From assembly GCA_944320965.1 (NCBI GenBank), contig CALUJO010000011.1, positions 1 through 58,869 on the forward strand: DNA of 58,869 nt. The letters run 5' to 3'. Under the pieces are notes generated by a model. The model did no database searches. It saw only the letters and a list, made by a program, of their open reading frames with translations, and was not told the origin of the DNA. This DNA comes from an uncultured Bacteroidaceae bacterium (lineage in GTDB: Bacteria; Bacteroidota; Bacteroidia; Bacteroidales; Bacteroidaceae). The position numbers were made by a program, and so were the translations under genes. This document shows, piece after piece, positions 34,946 to 44,157 of the stretch (position 1 is the first letter of the stretch; each line of letters opens with the position of its first letter).

Positions 34946-34953
34946 CAAAATTA
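34946..34953 (-). promoter_or_regulatory. Minus-7 box of the SulP gene
   Basis: Minus strand TAATTTTG, matching TAnnTTTG, 49 bp before the start codon. A possible minus-33 CTTG is 23 bp further up, slightly too far. Confidence 0.45.
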
Positions 34954-35292
34954 TAAAAACTTTTAAAAATATCAGGCAAGAATATCAGAAAATAGATGGT
35001 CATTATCTAATGAATAAAATGTTCATTGTCCATATTGTTATTGTGATTGTTTAGTACCCCAATACTGAAATCGTTTTCCTTCTAAGTTTTATGCAAAATA
35101 CTTTAAATGTTTTGGTGTGAAACCCTTAATGATTTTGGCAAAAACCTTTGATGTTTTCAGTTAAAAGATAGAAGGCTTTTTCATGATGCTTAGAATGGTG
35201 GAAATCTTGACAATAAATATTAAGAATCTGATAAAAATATTATTTTGGCGTGTAAAAAGATACTATAATATCGCTTGAACAAATTATTTTAT

Positions 35293-35300
35293 TAGATTTG
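35293..35300 (+). promoter_or_regulatory. Minus-7 box of rubrerythrin gene
   Basis: TAGATTTG, exact TAnnTTTG match, 40 bp before the start codon. A TTG at 35275-35277 is closer than the usual spacing. Confidence 0.55.
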
Positions 35301-35340
35301 CATAACACAAAATTTTAATTGATAAATAAAACGATAACTT

Positions 35341-35919
35341 ATGGGTAAAAGTATTAAAGGAACAAGAACAGAGAAGAACCTAATGTGTTCATTTGCAGGT
35401 GAATCTCAGGCTAGAATGAGATATACTTATTTTGCAAGTGTTGCAAAGAAAGAAGGTTACGAACAGATTTCTGCTATTTTCATGGAAACTGCAGAACAGG
35501 AAAAAGAACATGCAAAACGTATGTTCAAATGGTTGGAAGGCGGTATGGTTGAAATTACAGCTTCTTACCCTGCAGGCGTTATCGGTACTACACTTGAAAA
35601 CCTTAAAGCTGCTGCAGCAGGTGAAAATGAAGAATGGACAACAGACTATCCTCGTTTTGCTGAAATTGCAGACGAAGAAGGTTTCCCTGAAATTGCTGCT
35701 ATGTACCGTATGATTTCAATTGCTGAAAAAGGACACGAAGAAAGATATATGGCTTTTGTTAAGAATATTGAGGACGGAAAGGTATTCAAGAAAGACGGAG
35801 TTGTTGTATGGCAGTGCCGTAACTGCGGATTTATCTTTGAAGGTGCCGAATCTCCTCAGTTGTGCCCTGCATGTCTTCACCCACAGGCATACTTTGAAGT
35901 TAAGAAGACTAACATGTAA
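35341..35919 (+). CDS. rbr: Rubrerythrin
   Basis: 192 residues. Peroxide-reducing enzyme of anaerobes. The N-terminal ferritin-like four-helix domain (about 1-145) carries the di-iron ligands in NLMCSFAGESQARMRY and METAEQEKEHAKRM, plus a second half-site around EIADEEGFPEIA and EKGHEERY. The C-terminal rubredoxin-like iron site is CRNC ... CPAC (Cys at about 161, 164, 176, 179). Length is normal. Monocistronic with a promoter box and strong terminator; oxidative-stress control is likely but no operator is proven. Confidence 0.97.
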   Translation: MGKSIKGTRTEKNLMCSFAGESQARMRYTYFASVAKKEGYEQISAIFMETAEQEKEHAKRMFKWLEGGMVEITASYPAGVIGTTLENLKAAAAGENEEWTTDYPRFAEIADEEGFPEIAAMYRMISIAEKGHEERYMAFVKNIEDGKVFKKDGVVVWQCRNCGFIFEGAESPQLCPACLHPQAYFEVKKTNM

Positions 35920-35941
35920 TTTTGAAAATCTGTATATAAAT

Positions 35942-35973
35942 AAAGACAGCCGGCTTTTATGTCGGCTGTCTTT
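35942..35973. terminator. Terminator between rubrerythrin and the 35989 gene
   Basis: 11-bp perfect stem (35942-35952 with 35963-35973), 10-nt loop, A/T runs on the outer flanks; serves both convergent genes. Confidence 0.88.
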
Positions 35974-35988
35974 ATTATTGCTTTTTAT

Positions 35989-37296
35989 TTATCTGATGAC
36001 CTTGTAAGGTCTCTGGATCCTAATTCTCTTTATGCTGTTGTCTGTATTGTTCCTGATCTCAATATAGCCGTCTGTAAGTGTATTGTGCTTTGCACCAAAT
36101 TCCTTTATGTCGTTTACTCTACAAGAATATAGATTGTTATCAGGAATAATTATATTGTCTTTGAAGTCTTCTGATATAAGACTTTCGGCTGTTTCACCCA
36201 CATTAAGCATTATTCTTTCTATTTTCAGGTTCTTGTTTTGTGTCATTATGCTTAATTCAATTATGCATGAATATCCTGCCTGTTCAACTTTTGTCGTATC
36301 GCTTTCGATGGAATTTTCTGATATCTTAATGTTTATAAATCCCGGAATAGAAATCTCCGGCTTTGTTTCTGATATGTCAAACCTGAAAGTATGAGTTATT
36401 GAACCGTTTCCAAGGTTTATGACTATTTTAACTTTGTTTTCGTCTTCATCTGTGCATCCCTTATAATCGTATTTGACAACAAATGTATTGTTGCTGTTGT
36501 CTCTGCTGATTGACATGTTTGTTGCATAATCGCTTATCAGACGCGGTGTGCTTGCCAATGAAACTGTTCTGTTTTTAAGCATAAGGGCAAAAGTATATTT
36601 GCCAGGAATGTTTTCAATTTCCTGTACGGTTATCTGTTTGTATAGCTCTTTGAACTTTCTTTCAAGTTCTGTGGTCTCTGCCTGTCTTGTACTGTCAAAA
36701 AAGTAATCTTTCAGTGTCTGTAATTCTATAAGATGCTTTTTAATGTCTTCTACTGCAGAAATGTTCTCATATGCTTTTTCAAGTTCATTCAGTTTAGCTT
36801 GTTTTTGAGAATCAATCCTTTTGAATTCGTTTATGAGTTTCTGTCTGAAAGAGTAGTGGAATGGATATTTAAGATGATATCTGTAGTAATATTTTTTTTC
36901 TTTTTTGATATATATCTTTTCCCAGTATGTTTCAGCATCAGTAATACTGATACCGCTTATGTATGGCAGTTCAGCTGCAATTTGCTCAATTTCTGAAGTA
37001 TATTTACTGTATGAAGAATAGTTCTCGTTATACATGGTCTCTTCAATAGAGTTACTGCTGCTTGTACTTATATTTACAGCAACACTGTTTGCTATTTCCT
37101 TTTTTACTTCTTCCATACAGCGTGCCTGTGCGGCATTCAAGTCTTCATTGTTATTGCTGACTATTATTGCTTCAGGCATTGTCTGTCCAATCCAGTCTGG
37201 CTTTTTACCGCTTTTTTCTACAACTTTCTCCTGTGCCATTGAAACAGCAGCGGTTAGAAAGAAAATGATTGATATCACAAAATCTTTGATTTTCAT
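35989..37296 (-). CDS. Secreted protein with LPP20-like N-terminal domain, unknown
   Basis: 435 residues, signal peptide ending VSMAQ (about 21). Residues about 30-150 resemble the LPP20/FlgT-like domain (KKPDWIGQTMPEAIIVSNNNEDLNAAQ as landmark, then AQARCMEEVKKEIANSVAVNIS). A charged helix, probably coiled coil, follows at about 155-215. The C-terminal half (about 230-435) is beta-rich. Function is unknown. It lies 186 bp downstream of another secreted protein (37483-39132), from which it is separated by a terminator; each has its own minus-7 box, so they may be independent though functionally linked. Confidence 0.72.
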   Translation of the reverse strand: MKIKDFVISIIFFLTAAVSMAQEKVVEKSGKKPDWIGQTMPEAIIVSNNNEDLNAAQARCMEEVKKEIANSVAVNISTSSSNSIEETMYNENYSSYSKYTSEIEQIAAELPYISGISITDAETYWEKIYIKKEKKYYYRYHLKYPFHYSFRQKLINEFKRIDSQKQAKLNELEKAYENISAVEDIKKHLIELQTLKDYFFDSTRQAETTELERKFKELYKQITVQEIENIPGKYTFALMLKNRTVSLASTPRLISDYATNMSISRDNSNNTFVVKYDYKGCTDEDENKVKIVINLGNGSITHTFRFDISETKPEISIPGFINIKISENSIESDTTKVEQAGYSCIIELSIMTQNKNLKIERIMLNVGETAESLISEDFKDNIIIPDNNLYSCRVNDIKEFGAKHNTLTDGYIEIRNNTDNSIKRIRIQRPYKVIR

Positions 37297-37335
37297 ATTA
37301 TAGCTTTTTAGTATTGATTATTATTAGGTTATTGG

Positions 37336-37343
37336 CAAATATA
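37336..37343 (-). promoter_or_regulatory. Minus-7 box of the 35989 gene
   Basis: Minus strand TATATTTG, exact match to TAnnTTTG, 39 bp before the start codon. Confidence 0.45.
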
Positions 37344-37421
37344 CTATTTTTTGCAATGAGACTTTTGTGAAATAGTATTTTTTATTTGGATAGGTTCTTA
37401 TGTTATATTGCTCTTTATCTG

Positions 37422-37464
37422 TAAAAAAACAATTGGTGCCGACACTTTAATATCAGCACCAATT
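37422..37464 (-). terminator. Terminator of the 37483 gene
   Basis: 9-bp perfect stem (37431-37439 with 37456-37464); on the minus strand it runs directly into GTTTTTTTAC. Confidence 0.82.
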
Positions 37465-37482
37465 AAAGAGATGTTATTTCTA

Positions 37483-39132
37483 TTAGAAAATATATCTAAT
37501 ACCTATGTTGAAACCAACACCGTTTTTACGTCCTAAATCTTTTGTATTAAGCAAATCGTTTCTGCTCTTGTATATGTCGCCTTCCCATAACAATAGTGAA
37601 TAGTCCAATGCTCCGAATATCTGGAATGGGTAACATATATTTAAGTTTACTTTTAGACCTACTGAACCTGTGTATGCGGTTTTCTTACTGAATGATTCAT
37701 CAGATTTCTCTTCATCGTTGTCTGACTGGTTGTCTTCATCAGAATCTTCTCCATTAACGTTTATACCGTCAATGCCTAAAAGTACATATGGTGCAAATTC
37801 AATATATCTTATTGGTCTTATACCAAAGCTGTATCCGATTGATGCGTTGATGAAATTAAGGCCGGAACCAAGGTCTGTTTTCAGTTGATTCTTTTCAAGT
37901 TTGCTTTCGCTATATACATCAAATCCGACATTAACAAGAACATACTGAGAAAAACTGTTTGTCTTTATGCTTATTAGTTTGTCAAGATTCAAGTAATATC
38001 CTTGGAATGATCCGACTCTATAGCTTAAGCCGCCTCCCAAGGCAAGGTCATTGCTTTGTCTTAGAATCATACCTTTCTCTAATTTGAAACCTGAGATTTG
38101 GTAGAATTCACTTTTTGGGGTTTCTCCGTTTGCATTCATCATGTTGCTTGCCACTTTAGTTGCACGCAGGTATCCTTTGGGTTTAGAGATTCTATTTCCA
38201 TCTCTATCTTCTGTGAATGAGTATGCACGATATCTTGCAGTATTTTTTACTCCTTCTTTAGTTCCAATCTTCGAACGTATAGGTCTTATATCAGAAATTG
38301 ATGAAACAACTTTCCATGCATCAATCTGATCTTCAAGATTGCTTATGGTAGCAAGATAACTTGATACTGCAGCTTTTTCAAGTCCGCCATCTTCTTCTTT
38401 GCATGAACCGGTTCCTTTTGCTCTGCTTATATATTTTAGTCCAACGTACATGTTGTCCCATGCTTCTTTTTTTCTTAGGATATCATCTTCTGTATCATCA
38501 TCATATATCCATGCTTCATTCATTACAATGTTATCTATCTGTTCATTGTAATCAAGTTTGTATACGTAAATATTGGCTTGTGCTTCCCATTCAATTTCGT
38601 TGTTGCTGTTCTTGCTTGTTCCAATATTTGAGTAGTCAAGAACTAACAAATAACTTTTACCGATAAGGTTGTAACCGGCATCTTTAAGTGCAGCTGTTCC
38701 AATTTTACTAATACGTGAATTAAGATAGTCCTGGTCATTTGCGTTGTATTGTCCTCTTGTTTCTATAATTTCCGGACTCATCATACCGTTATCATCTCTT
38801 TGGAACCAATATTCCAATATTTGTTTACCGATTGATTTCAATTCAGGATTTTCATTTAAGGTTCTGAATGGAATAGTATCGTTTCTGTCAACAGGTATTT
38901 CAATTTCCTTTGTGTCAATAATATTGATATCAAACTTAGTGGTAAAATTAGAATTTATGAAGTATTTCTCAATATATTGTTTTATTTGATTGTCATAACT
39001 GTCACCCCTTGATATGTATACGATAGAAATACTATTCCTGTCGTATTTGGTGGATATCGGTTCTTTAACTTTTGCTTGCCCTAATAAAATTTGTGGGATA
39101 ATTAGTAAAAATAATAACAATAATTTTTTCAT
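37483..39132 (-). CDS. Secreted/outer-membrane protein with C-terminal beta-barrel-like region, unknown
   Basis: 549 residues, signal peptide ending ILLGQ (about 19). Residues about 30-230 are alpha/beta (NSISIVYISRGDSYDNQIKQYI, then GKQILEYWFQRDDNGMMS), loosely reminiscent of CsgG-type periplasmic domains. Residues about 340-549 alternate as beta strands, with an acidic low-complexity loop (DSDEDNQSDNDEEKSDES, about 463-480), and end in an aromatic (GVGFNIGIRYIF), as outer-membrane barrels do. No family is confidently recognised. It precedes another unknown secreted protein on the same strand. Confidence 0.72.
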   Translation of the reverse strand: MKKLLLLFLLIIPQILLGQAKVKEPISTKYDRNSISIVYISRGDSYDNQIKQYIEKYFINSNFTTKFDINIIDTKEIEIPVDRNDTIPFRTLNENPELKSIGKQILEYWFQRDDNGMMSPEIIETRGQYNANDQDYLNSRISKIGTAALKDAGYNLIGKSYLLVLDYSNIGTSKNSNNEIEWEAQANIYVYKLDYNEQIDNIVMNEAWIYDDDTEDDILRKKEAWDNMYVGLKYISRAKGTGSCKEEDGGLEKAAVSSYLATISNLEDQIDAWKVVSSISDIRPIRSKIGTKEGVKNTARYRAYSFTEDRDGNRISKPKGYLRATKVASNMMNANGETPKSEFYQISGFKLEKGMILRQSNDLALGGGLSYRVGSFQGYYLNLDKLISIKTNSFSQYVLVNVGFDVYSESKLEKNQLKTDLGSGLNFINASIGYSFGIRPIRYIEFAPYVLLGIDGINVNGEDSDEDNQSDNDEEKSDESFSKKTAYTGSVGLKVNLNICYPFQIFGALDYSLLLWEGDIYKSRNDLLNTKDLGRKNGVGFNIGIRYIF

Positions 39133-39159
39133 AAGATTTTATATTATTAGTGTTTGACG

Positions 39160-39190
39160 CAAAGTTATTAAAAAAGTATACATAAACAAT
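39160..39190 (-). promoter_or_regulatory. Promoter of the 37483 gene
   Basis: Minus strand: ATTG (39190-39187), 19-bp spacer, TAACTTTG (39167-39160); start codon 27 bp downstream. Confidence 0.6.
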
Positions 39191-39241
39191 ATTTTATCTT
39201 TATAAATGTAAATATTTGTATTAATTATTAATCTGATTATA

Positions 39242-39291
39242 AAATAAGGCTCCCTTGTATGGCAATTTCTGCATACAAGGGAGCCTTATTT
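39242..39291 (-). terminator. Terminator of thiL (end of the sppA operon)
   Basis: A perfect 18-bp stem (39244-39261 with 39272-39289), extended by A/T pairs, with T-rich sequence on both sides. The strongest hairpin in the window. Confidence 0.9.
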
Positions 39292-39324
39292 TATATTTTG
39301 TTATTTATTCTTATATTTTTGTTC

Positions 39325-40359
39325 TTATTTTAACGGATTCCATCCCTGTGCTTTCAGTTCCATTTCATTGCCGTCCCTGGTGATTATGGCCAGTCCAAGC
39401 TCCGGTTTTGTAATGTGGCCTATCATTTTTACACCTTCCATTTCAGAAATTTTTTCATGGTCTGCAATTGGAACGGTGAAAAGGAGCTCATAGTCTTCTC
39501 CTCCGTTAAGGGCACAGGTTGTTAGATTCATGTTGAATTCCTCTGCCTGTACGGCTGTCTGGTAATCAATTGGAATATGTTCTTCATAAATGCGGCAACC
39601 GGTGTTGCTTTGTTTGCATATATGCATCAATTCGGAAGACAGACCGTCGGAAATATCCATCATTGCTGTTGGTTTTATACCAGCCTCTTTCAGTTTTTTT
39701 ATGATGTCTCTTCTTGCTTCCGGCTTTAATTGTCTTTCAAGCAGATATTCCTTTCCGGCAAAGTCCGGCTGTATGTCATCTTTTCCCTGTAAAGCCATTT
39801 TCTCACGTTCAAGAAGCTGCAGGCCCATGTATGCAGCTCCCAAGTCACCGCTTACGCATATAAGATCGGTTTCCTTTGCTCCGTTTCTGTAAACAATTTC
39901 ATCTTCATCTGCTTCACCTATGCATGTAATGCTTATTGTCAGTCCGGTAAGTGAAGATGTTGTATCGCCTCCAATTATATCAACATTGTGCTCCTCGCAT
40001 GCAAGTCTTATTCCTGCATAAAGGGCTTCCATATCTTCAATACAGAATCTTTTTGATATGCCCAGTGAAACGGTAATCTGTTTTGGGGTACCGTTCATGG
40101 CATATATGTCGGAAAAGTTGACCATTGCAGACTTGTATCCCAAATGTTTTAATGGAGTATATACAAGGTCAAAATGCACACCTTCCATAAGAAGGTCTGT
40201 AGTGACAAGGACACGTTTGTTTTTATAGTCAAGTACAGCAGCATCATCGCCTACTGTGTATTTGGTTGAATCATTGACTTTTTCCAGTCCTTTGGTCAGA
40301 TGCTCAATTAGACCGAATTCCCCTAATGTTGATATTTCAGTTCTTTTCTGTTCAAGCAT
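39325..40359 (-). CDS. thiL: Thiamine-monophosphate kinase
   Basis: 344 residues. Phosphorylates thiamine monophosphate to thiamine pyrophosphate. Landmarks of the AIR-synthase-like fold: YTVGDDAAVLDYKNKRVLVTTDLLMEGVHF (about 35-64, Mg-binding Asp), NFSDIYAMNGTP, IIGGDTTSS (about 124-132), MMDISDGLSSELMHI (about 225-239), and NGGEDYELLFTV. Length is normal. Last gene of the sppA-lpxK-punA-thiL series, 74 bp after punA with a hairpin in the gap. Confidence 0.95.
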   Translation of the reverse strand: MLEQKRTEISTLGEFGLIEHLTKGLEKVNDSTKYTVGDDAAVLDYKNKRVLVTTDLLMEGVHFDLVYTPLKHLGYKSAMVNFSDIYAMNGTPKQITVSLGISKRFCIEDMEALYAGIRLACEEHNVDIIGGDTTSSLTGLTISITCIGEADEDEIVYRNGAKETDLICVSGDLGAAYMGLQLLEREKMALQGKDDIQPDFAGKEYLLERQLKPEARRDIIKKLKEAGIKPTAMMDISDGLSSELMHICKQSNTGCRIYEEHIPIDYQTAVQAEEFNMNLTTCALNGGEDYELLFTVPIADHEKISEMEGVKMIGHITKPELGLAIITRDGNEMELKAQGWNPLK

Positions 40360-40378
40360 ATTCGTTTATTTAATAATA

Positions 40379-40407
40379 GGAACATAGCTGATTGGCAGCT
40401 ATGTTCC
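40379..40407 (-). terminator. Hairpin between punA and thiL
   Basis: Perfect 12-bp stem (40379-40390 with 40396-40407), 5-nt loop. On the minus strand it is followed by TATTATTAAATAAA, a weak U tract, so it may cause partial termination or protect the upstream mRNA rather than fully stop transcription. Confidence 0.65.
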
Positions 40408-40433
40408 CTCAGTTATATTGTTTTGTTATGATT

Positions 40434-41243
40434 TTAAGAACGTCTGATAAGTTCGCGCATGATTGCTGTCATAAGTGGCTGGGCTGCATCTGCTGCCTTC
40501 TGTACGTCTTCGTGTGTCACTTCAACAATCTTGCCTTCCACACCAAGGTCTGTGATTACAGACATACCGAAGACTTTTATTCCGCAGTGGTTGGCTACTA
40601 TAACTTCCGGTACGGTTGACATACCTACAGCATCAGCCCCAAAGATTCTGAACAGTTTGTATTCTGCCGGGGTCTCATATGTAGGACCTTGTGTTCCGAC
40701 ATATACACCTTCCTGAACTTTAATATTCAGCTCTTTTGCTATTTCTTTTGCCTTGCGGATAAGATCTTTTGAATAAGCTTCGCTCATATCCGGAAAGCGT
40801 GGTCCGTATGGAATGTTCTTTCCGCGAAGAGGATGTTCCGGGAAATAGTTTATATGGTCAGTAATAATCATAAGGTCTCCGATATTGAAATCCGGATTTG
40901 TTCCGCCACTTGCATTTGATACGAACAGTGTTTCAATACCAAGTTCTTTCATTACTCTGACAGGGAAGGTAACTTCTTTCATAGAGTAACCTTCGTAGTA
41001 ATGAAATCTTCCCTGCATTGCCATAATATCCTTGCCTCCGAGCTTTCCGAATATAAGTTTTCCGCTGTGGCCTTCAACTGTTGATACCGGAAAGTTTGGG
41101 ATGTCTTTATAGTTTATTTCATATTTGTCGGAAATATCATTAATAAGACTGCCGAGACCTGTACCAAGTATTATCGCAGTTTTGGGAGCTGTTGTCATCT
41201 TGTTTTTAATGAACGCTGCCGTCTCTTGAATTTTTTCTAACAT
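40434..41243 (-). CDS. punA: Purine nucleoside phosphorylase
   Basis: 269 residues, trimeric-type PNP; cleaves (deoxy)inosine/guanosine with phosphate to base and (deoxy)ribose 1-phosphate. Landmarks: AIILGTGLGSL (phosphate site, about 22-32), VEGHSGKLIFG, MQGRFHYYEGY (about 73-83), VSNASGGTNPDFNIGDLMII (about 107-126), and DAVGMSTVPEVIVANHCG (about 195-212). The start MLEKIQETAAF is the family norm; an ATG 3 codons earlier also exists. The gene begins inside lpxK, overlapping it by 38 bp. Confidence 0.95.
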   Translation of the reverse strand: MLEKIQETAAFIKNKMTTAPKTAIILGTGLGSLINDISDKYEINYKDIPNFPVSTVEGHSGKLIFGKLGGKDIMAMQGRFHYYEGYSMKEVTFPVRVMKELGIETLFVSNASGGTNPDFNIGDLMIITDHINYFPEHPLRGKNIPYGPRFPDMSEAYSKDLIRKAKEIAKELNIKVQEGVYVGTQGPTYETPAEYKLFRIFGADAVGMSTVPEVIVANHCGIKVFGMSVITDLGVEGKIVEVTHEDVQKAADAAQPLMTAIMRELIRRS

Positions 41244-42300
41244 AGTCTTCAATAATTTTGTTAAACATGTTCCCCTGATTCAGCAAGAACTCAACTTCAA
41301 TAGGTAAAATGAAAATTGAATCAGCTATATTTTCAAATGCTTTTATATGTAGTTTTAGCCTTGCTGCATCTTTTTCGGTTGTTATAATATATTTTTTTTC
41401 AGATTCGCATTTTTCAAAGGTCTTGATAATTCTCTTTAAATCATCAGAACTGAAATTGTGATGATCCGGGAAATCCATCAATACAATATTGTCTGAATGG
41501 CATGATAGTCTGTCAATCATTGGTTTGGGATTTGCAATGCCTGTCAGTAGTACGATAGAATCCTTTCTTGTTATTTCACAGAGCTTTTTCCTGCAATCTG
41601 AATTTACGATATTTACAAGATTGCCATATTTGAATGTTGTGAAAAACAGCTTCTGATATGGATAAGGATTCAGTTCATTATGCTTTATTCTGAAATCTAT
41701 AGGAGACATATCATCAGGGCACTTGGTAACGATGATAATATCGGCTCTTTCTATTCCAGATGCCTGTTCTCTTAGTCTTCCGGCGGGCAAAAGACAGTCT
41801 TCGGTTATGATTTTATCATAGCTTGTAAGAAGTATTGACAGACCAGGTTTTACGTACCTGTGCTGGAATGCATCATCAAGTAATATGATATCCGGACGTT
41901 TTTCACCAGTTTCAAGAAGTTTGTCAATACCGTGGCATCTGTCTTCATCCACTGCAACGGTTATATTCTTGAATTTGTCTTTTATCTGTTTGGGCTCGTC
42001 TCCAATTTCTCTGGCATTGCTGTTTTCGTTTGCCAGTAAAAATCCCTTTGTTTTTCTTTTATATCCTCTGCTGAGGACAGCAACATTATATCTGTCTTTA
42101 AGCAATGATACAAGGTATTCCGTATGAGGAGTTTTGCCGGTACCACCTACGGATATGTTACCTATGCAGATTACCGGTAGCTTAAATTCTCTTGACTTTA
42201 GGATTTTCCAGTCAAACAATTTGTTGCGTAACCACACTCCTGAACCGTAAATCCATGAGAGCGGCAGCAACAATTTGTTTATTTTTCTGGTTTTATCCAT
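41206..42300 (-). CDS. lpxK: Tetraacyldisaccharide 4'-kinase
   Basis: 364 residues. Phosphorylates the 4' position of the lipid A precursor at the inner membrane. N-terminal membrane-associated helix, P-loop GNISVGGTGKTPHTEYL starting at about 47, LLDDAFQHRYV (about 140-150), and LTGIANPKPM. Length is normal for Bacteroidetes. Lies 20 bp after sppA; its end overlaps punA by 38 bp, indicating translational coupling. With LPS transport (lptF/G at 24664) it confirms an outer membrane. Confidence 0.95.
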   Translation of the reverse strand: MDKTRKINKLLLPLSWIYGSGVWLRNKLFDWKILKSREFKLPVICIGNISVGGTGKTPHTEYLVSLLKDRYNVAVLSRGYKRKTKGFLLANENSNAREIGDEPKQIKDKFKNITVAVDEDRCHGIDKLLETGEKRPDIILLDDAFQHRYVKPGLSILLTSYDKIITEDCLLPAGRLREQASGIERADIIIVTKCPDDMSPIDFRIKHNELNPYPYQKLFFTTFKYGNLVNIVNSDCRKKLCEITRKDSIVLLTGIANPKPMIDRLSCHSDNIVLMDFPDHHNFSSDDLKRIIKTFEKCESEKKYIITTEKDAARLKLHIKAFENIADSIFILPIEVEFLLNQGNMFNKIIEDYVRKNSRDGSVH

Positions 42301-42320
42301 TCAAAAGAATTTATTATGTT

Positions 42321-44078
42321 TTATTGTATTTCCAAATGACATGGTATTCTTGCCTGGACTGGATTGAAGTTTTCAAGATCAACCATCCATTCAAACTGCT
42401 TTGTAATTTTGTTCAAATCACTGTTCCCGAATATGCTTATCATGCCGGAAGGAATATTGTTCATTATTTCTTCTAGCATTGAAGGCTTTTCCGGATATGT
42501 TACAATAGAATAACTTTCTATCTCTGCAAGTTGTTTGGCCTTTTCTATTGCATCGTCAATACCTCCAAGTTCGTCAACAAGTCCGAGTTCTTTTGCCATT
42601 GAACCTGTCCATACCCTTCCTTCAGCTATTTTCTTTATGTCATCAATTCCAGTTTTTCTGCCATCGGCACATCTTGTTACGAACAGCTCGTATCCTTCGT
42701 TTATATGTTTTTGAAGCAGTGCACCTTCTTCTGCTGTCATGGGTCTTGTAAAGCTCATCATATCTGCGAACTTGTTTGTACCGACAGTCTCAAAGTTTAT
42801 TCCGAGCTTTTCTATAAGTTCGCTTGCCTCCGGTATCATTCCGTATATACCTATTGAGCCGGTAAGTGTTGTTGGCTGTGCAAAAATATAATCTGCATTA
42901 CATGATATATAATATCCTCCGGAAGCAGCATAGTCTCCCATTGTTACGACAACAGGCTTTTTCAGCTTGATTTCCTTAATCTGTTTCCAAATCTGTTCGG
43001 AACCGAATGCGCTTCCGCCCGGAGAGTTGACTCTAAGGACAAGTGCCTTGATATTGTCGTCCTGCTCAATTTTCTTAAGGTCTTTAATTACTCGAAGAGC
43101 ACCTATATGGTCTTTTGTTTTTGTATCATCAATTTCACCTTCTGCATAATATATTGCAATCAGATTACCGCTTTTGTCTTTTGGTACATTGCGTATTACG
43201 TTTTTCATTGATTCAAGTGATATTGTATTCAGTTCATCGTCTTCTTCCACTTCCATTTTTCCTTTAAGCAGCTTTTCAACATCGTTTCTGTATACAAGTG
43301 TATCAACGAATCCTTTTTCAACGAAAGTTTCTGATTGTGCAAATACAAGGCCTTCGTTTGCATAGCCGTCAAGCTGTTCTGTTGTTAGGTTTCTTGATTC
43401 AGCTATATCCGAAAGGTAACTTTCCCAAATAGAACCGGTGAATGCTTTTACCTGAGCACGGTTTGCGTCACTCATTTCTTTCAGAATAAAAGGTTCTACT
43501 GCAGATTTGTAAGTTCCTACTTTAAATATCTGCATTTTGACACCGACTTTGTCCATAAGACCTTTATAAGACATGAATTGAGATGAAACTCCCATCCAAG
43601 TAATTGTTCCGTAAGGATTCATAAGAACTTTGTCGGAAACGCTGGCAAGATAATATGCGCCCTGTGAATAGTTGTCGGAGTAAGATATTATAAACTTTCC
43701 GCTTTCCTTGAATTCTTTCAGTTTGTTTCTTATTTCCTGAAGTGTTGCCGGTTGTGCCCCAACTGCATTCAAATCAAGGTATATGCCTTTTATATTGTCG
43801 TTATCCTTTGCTTTCTGTATTGCACTCAATATATCGTCAAGACCGTATGCTTCTATTTCGCTGTCGCTGCTTAGCATTGCAAAAGGGTCTTCATTGGCTC
43901 TTTCGGAAATTGTTCCGTTAAGACTGATAGTCATAATGGAGTTAGGCTCAACTTTCACTTCTGTGTCGCTTGATGCAAGAATAGAGAAAATCATACCTAT
44001 TCCTATAATAGACAGCAGTACTGATGATATTATGATTCCGAGTACTGTGGCAAATGTGAATTTGATAAAATCTTTCAT
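42321..44078 (-). CDS. sppA: Signal peptide peptidase SppA, 67-kDa type
   Basis: 585 residues, one N-terminal helix (about 7-33) anchoring the protein with its protease domain in the periplasm. Two tandem S49 domains: the first (about 60-270) contributes the general-base Lys, within SQGAYYLASVSDKV; the second (about 300-560) has the nucleophile Ser in GDYAASGGYYISC. RVNSPGGSAFGSEQIW is a further landmark. Degrades cleaved signal peptides. First gene of the sppA-lpxK-punA-thiL operon. Confidence 0.95.
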   Translation of the reverse strand: MKDFIKFTFATVLGIIISSVLLSIIGIGMIFSILASSDTEVKVEPNSIMTISLNGTISERANEDPFAMLSSDSEIEAYGLDDILSAIQKAKDNDNIKGIYLDLNAVGAQPATLQEIRNKLKEFKESGKFIISYSDNYSQGAYYLASVSDKVLMNPYGTITWMGVSSQFMSYKGLMDKVGVKMQIFKVGTYKSAVEPFILKEMSDANRAQVKAFTGSIWESYLSDIAESRNLTTEQLDGYANEGLVFAQSETFVEKGFVDTLVYRNDVEKLLKGKMEVEEDDELNTISLESMKNVIRNVPKDKSGNLIAIYYAEGEIDDTKTKDHIGALRVIKDLKKIEQDDNIKALVLRVNSPGGSAFGSEQIWKQIKEIKLKKPVVVTMGDYAASGGYYISCNADYIFAQPTTLTGSIGIYGMIPEASELIEKLGINFETVGTNKFADMMSFTRPMTAEEGALLQKHINEGYELFVTRCADGRKTGIDDIKKIAEGRVWTGSMAKELGLVDELGGIDDAIEKAKQLAEIESYSIVTYPEKPSMLEEIMNNIPSGMISIFGNSDLNKITKQFEWMVDLENFNPVQARIPCHLEIQ

Positions 44079-44157
44079 GATTTAATGGCTATAATTTTTA
44101 TAATCAACAAATATATGTTTTTTAATGTGACAAACAAAGTTTTGCAGGCTTATTTGT

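Larger units (their letters stand above)
34898..35340. other. Divergent intergenic region, sulP / rubrerythrin
   Basis: 443 bp. A minus-7 box for sulP lies at 34946-34953 and one for rubrerythrin at 35293-35300. A short palindrome (AATGAA at 35009-35014, TTCATT at 35022-35027) could be an operator. The rest shows no ORF or RNA gene, although the length leaves room for a leader or small RNA. Confidence 0.55.
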
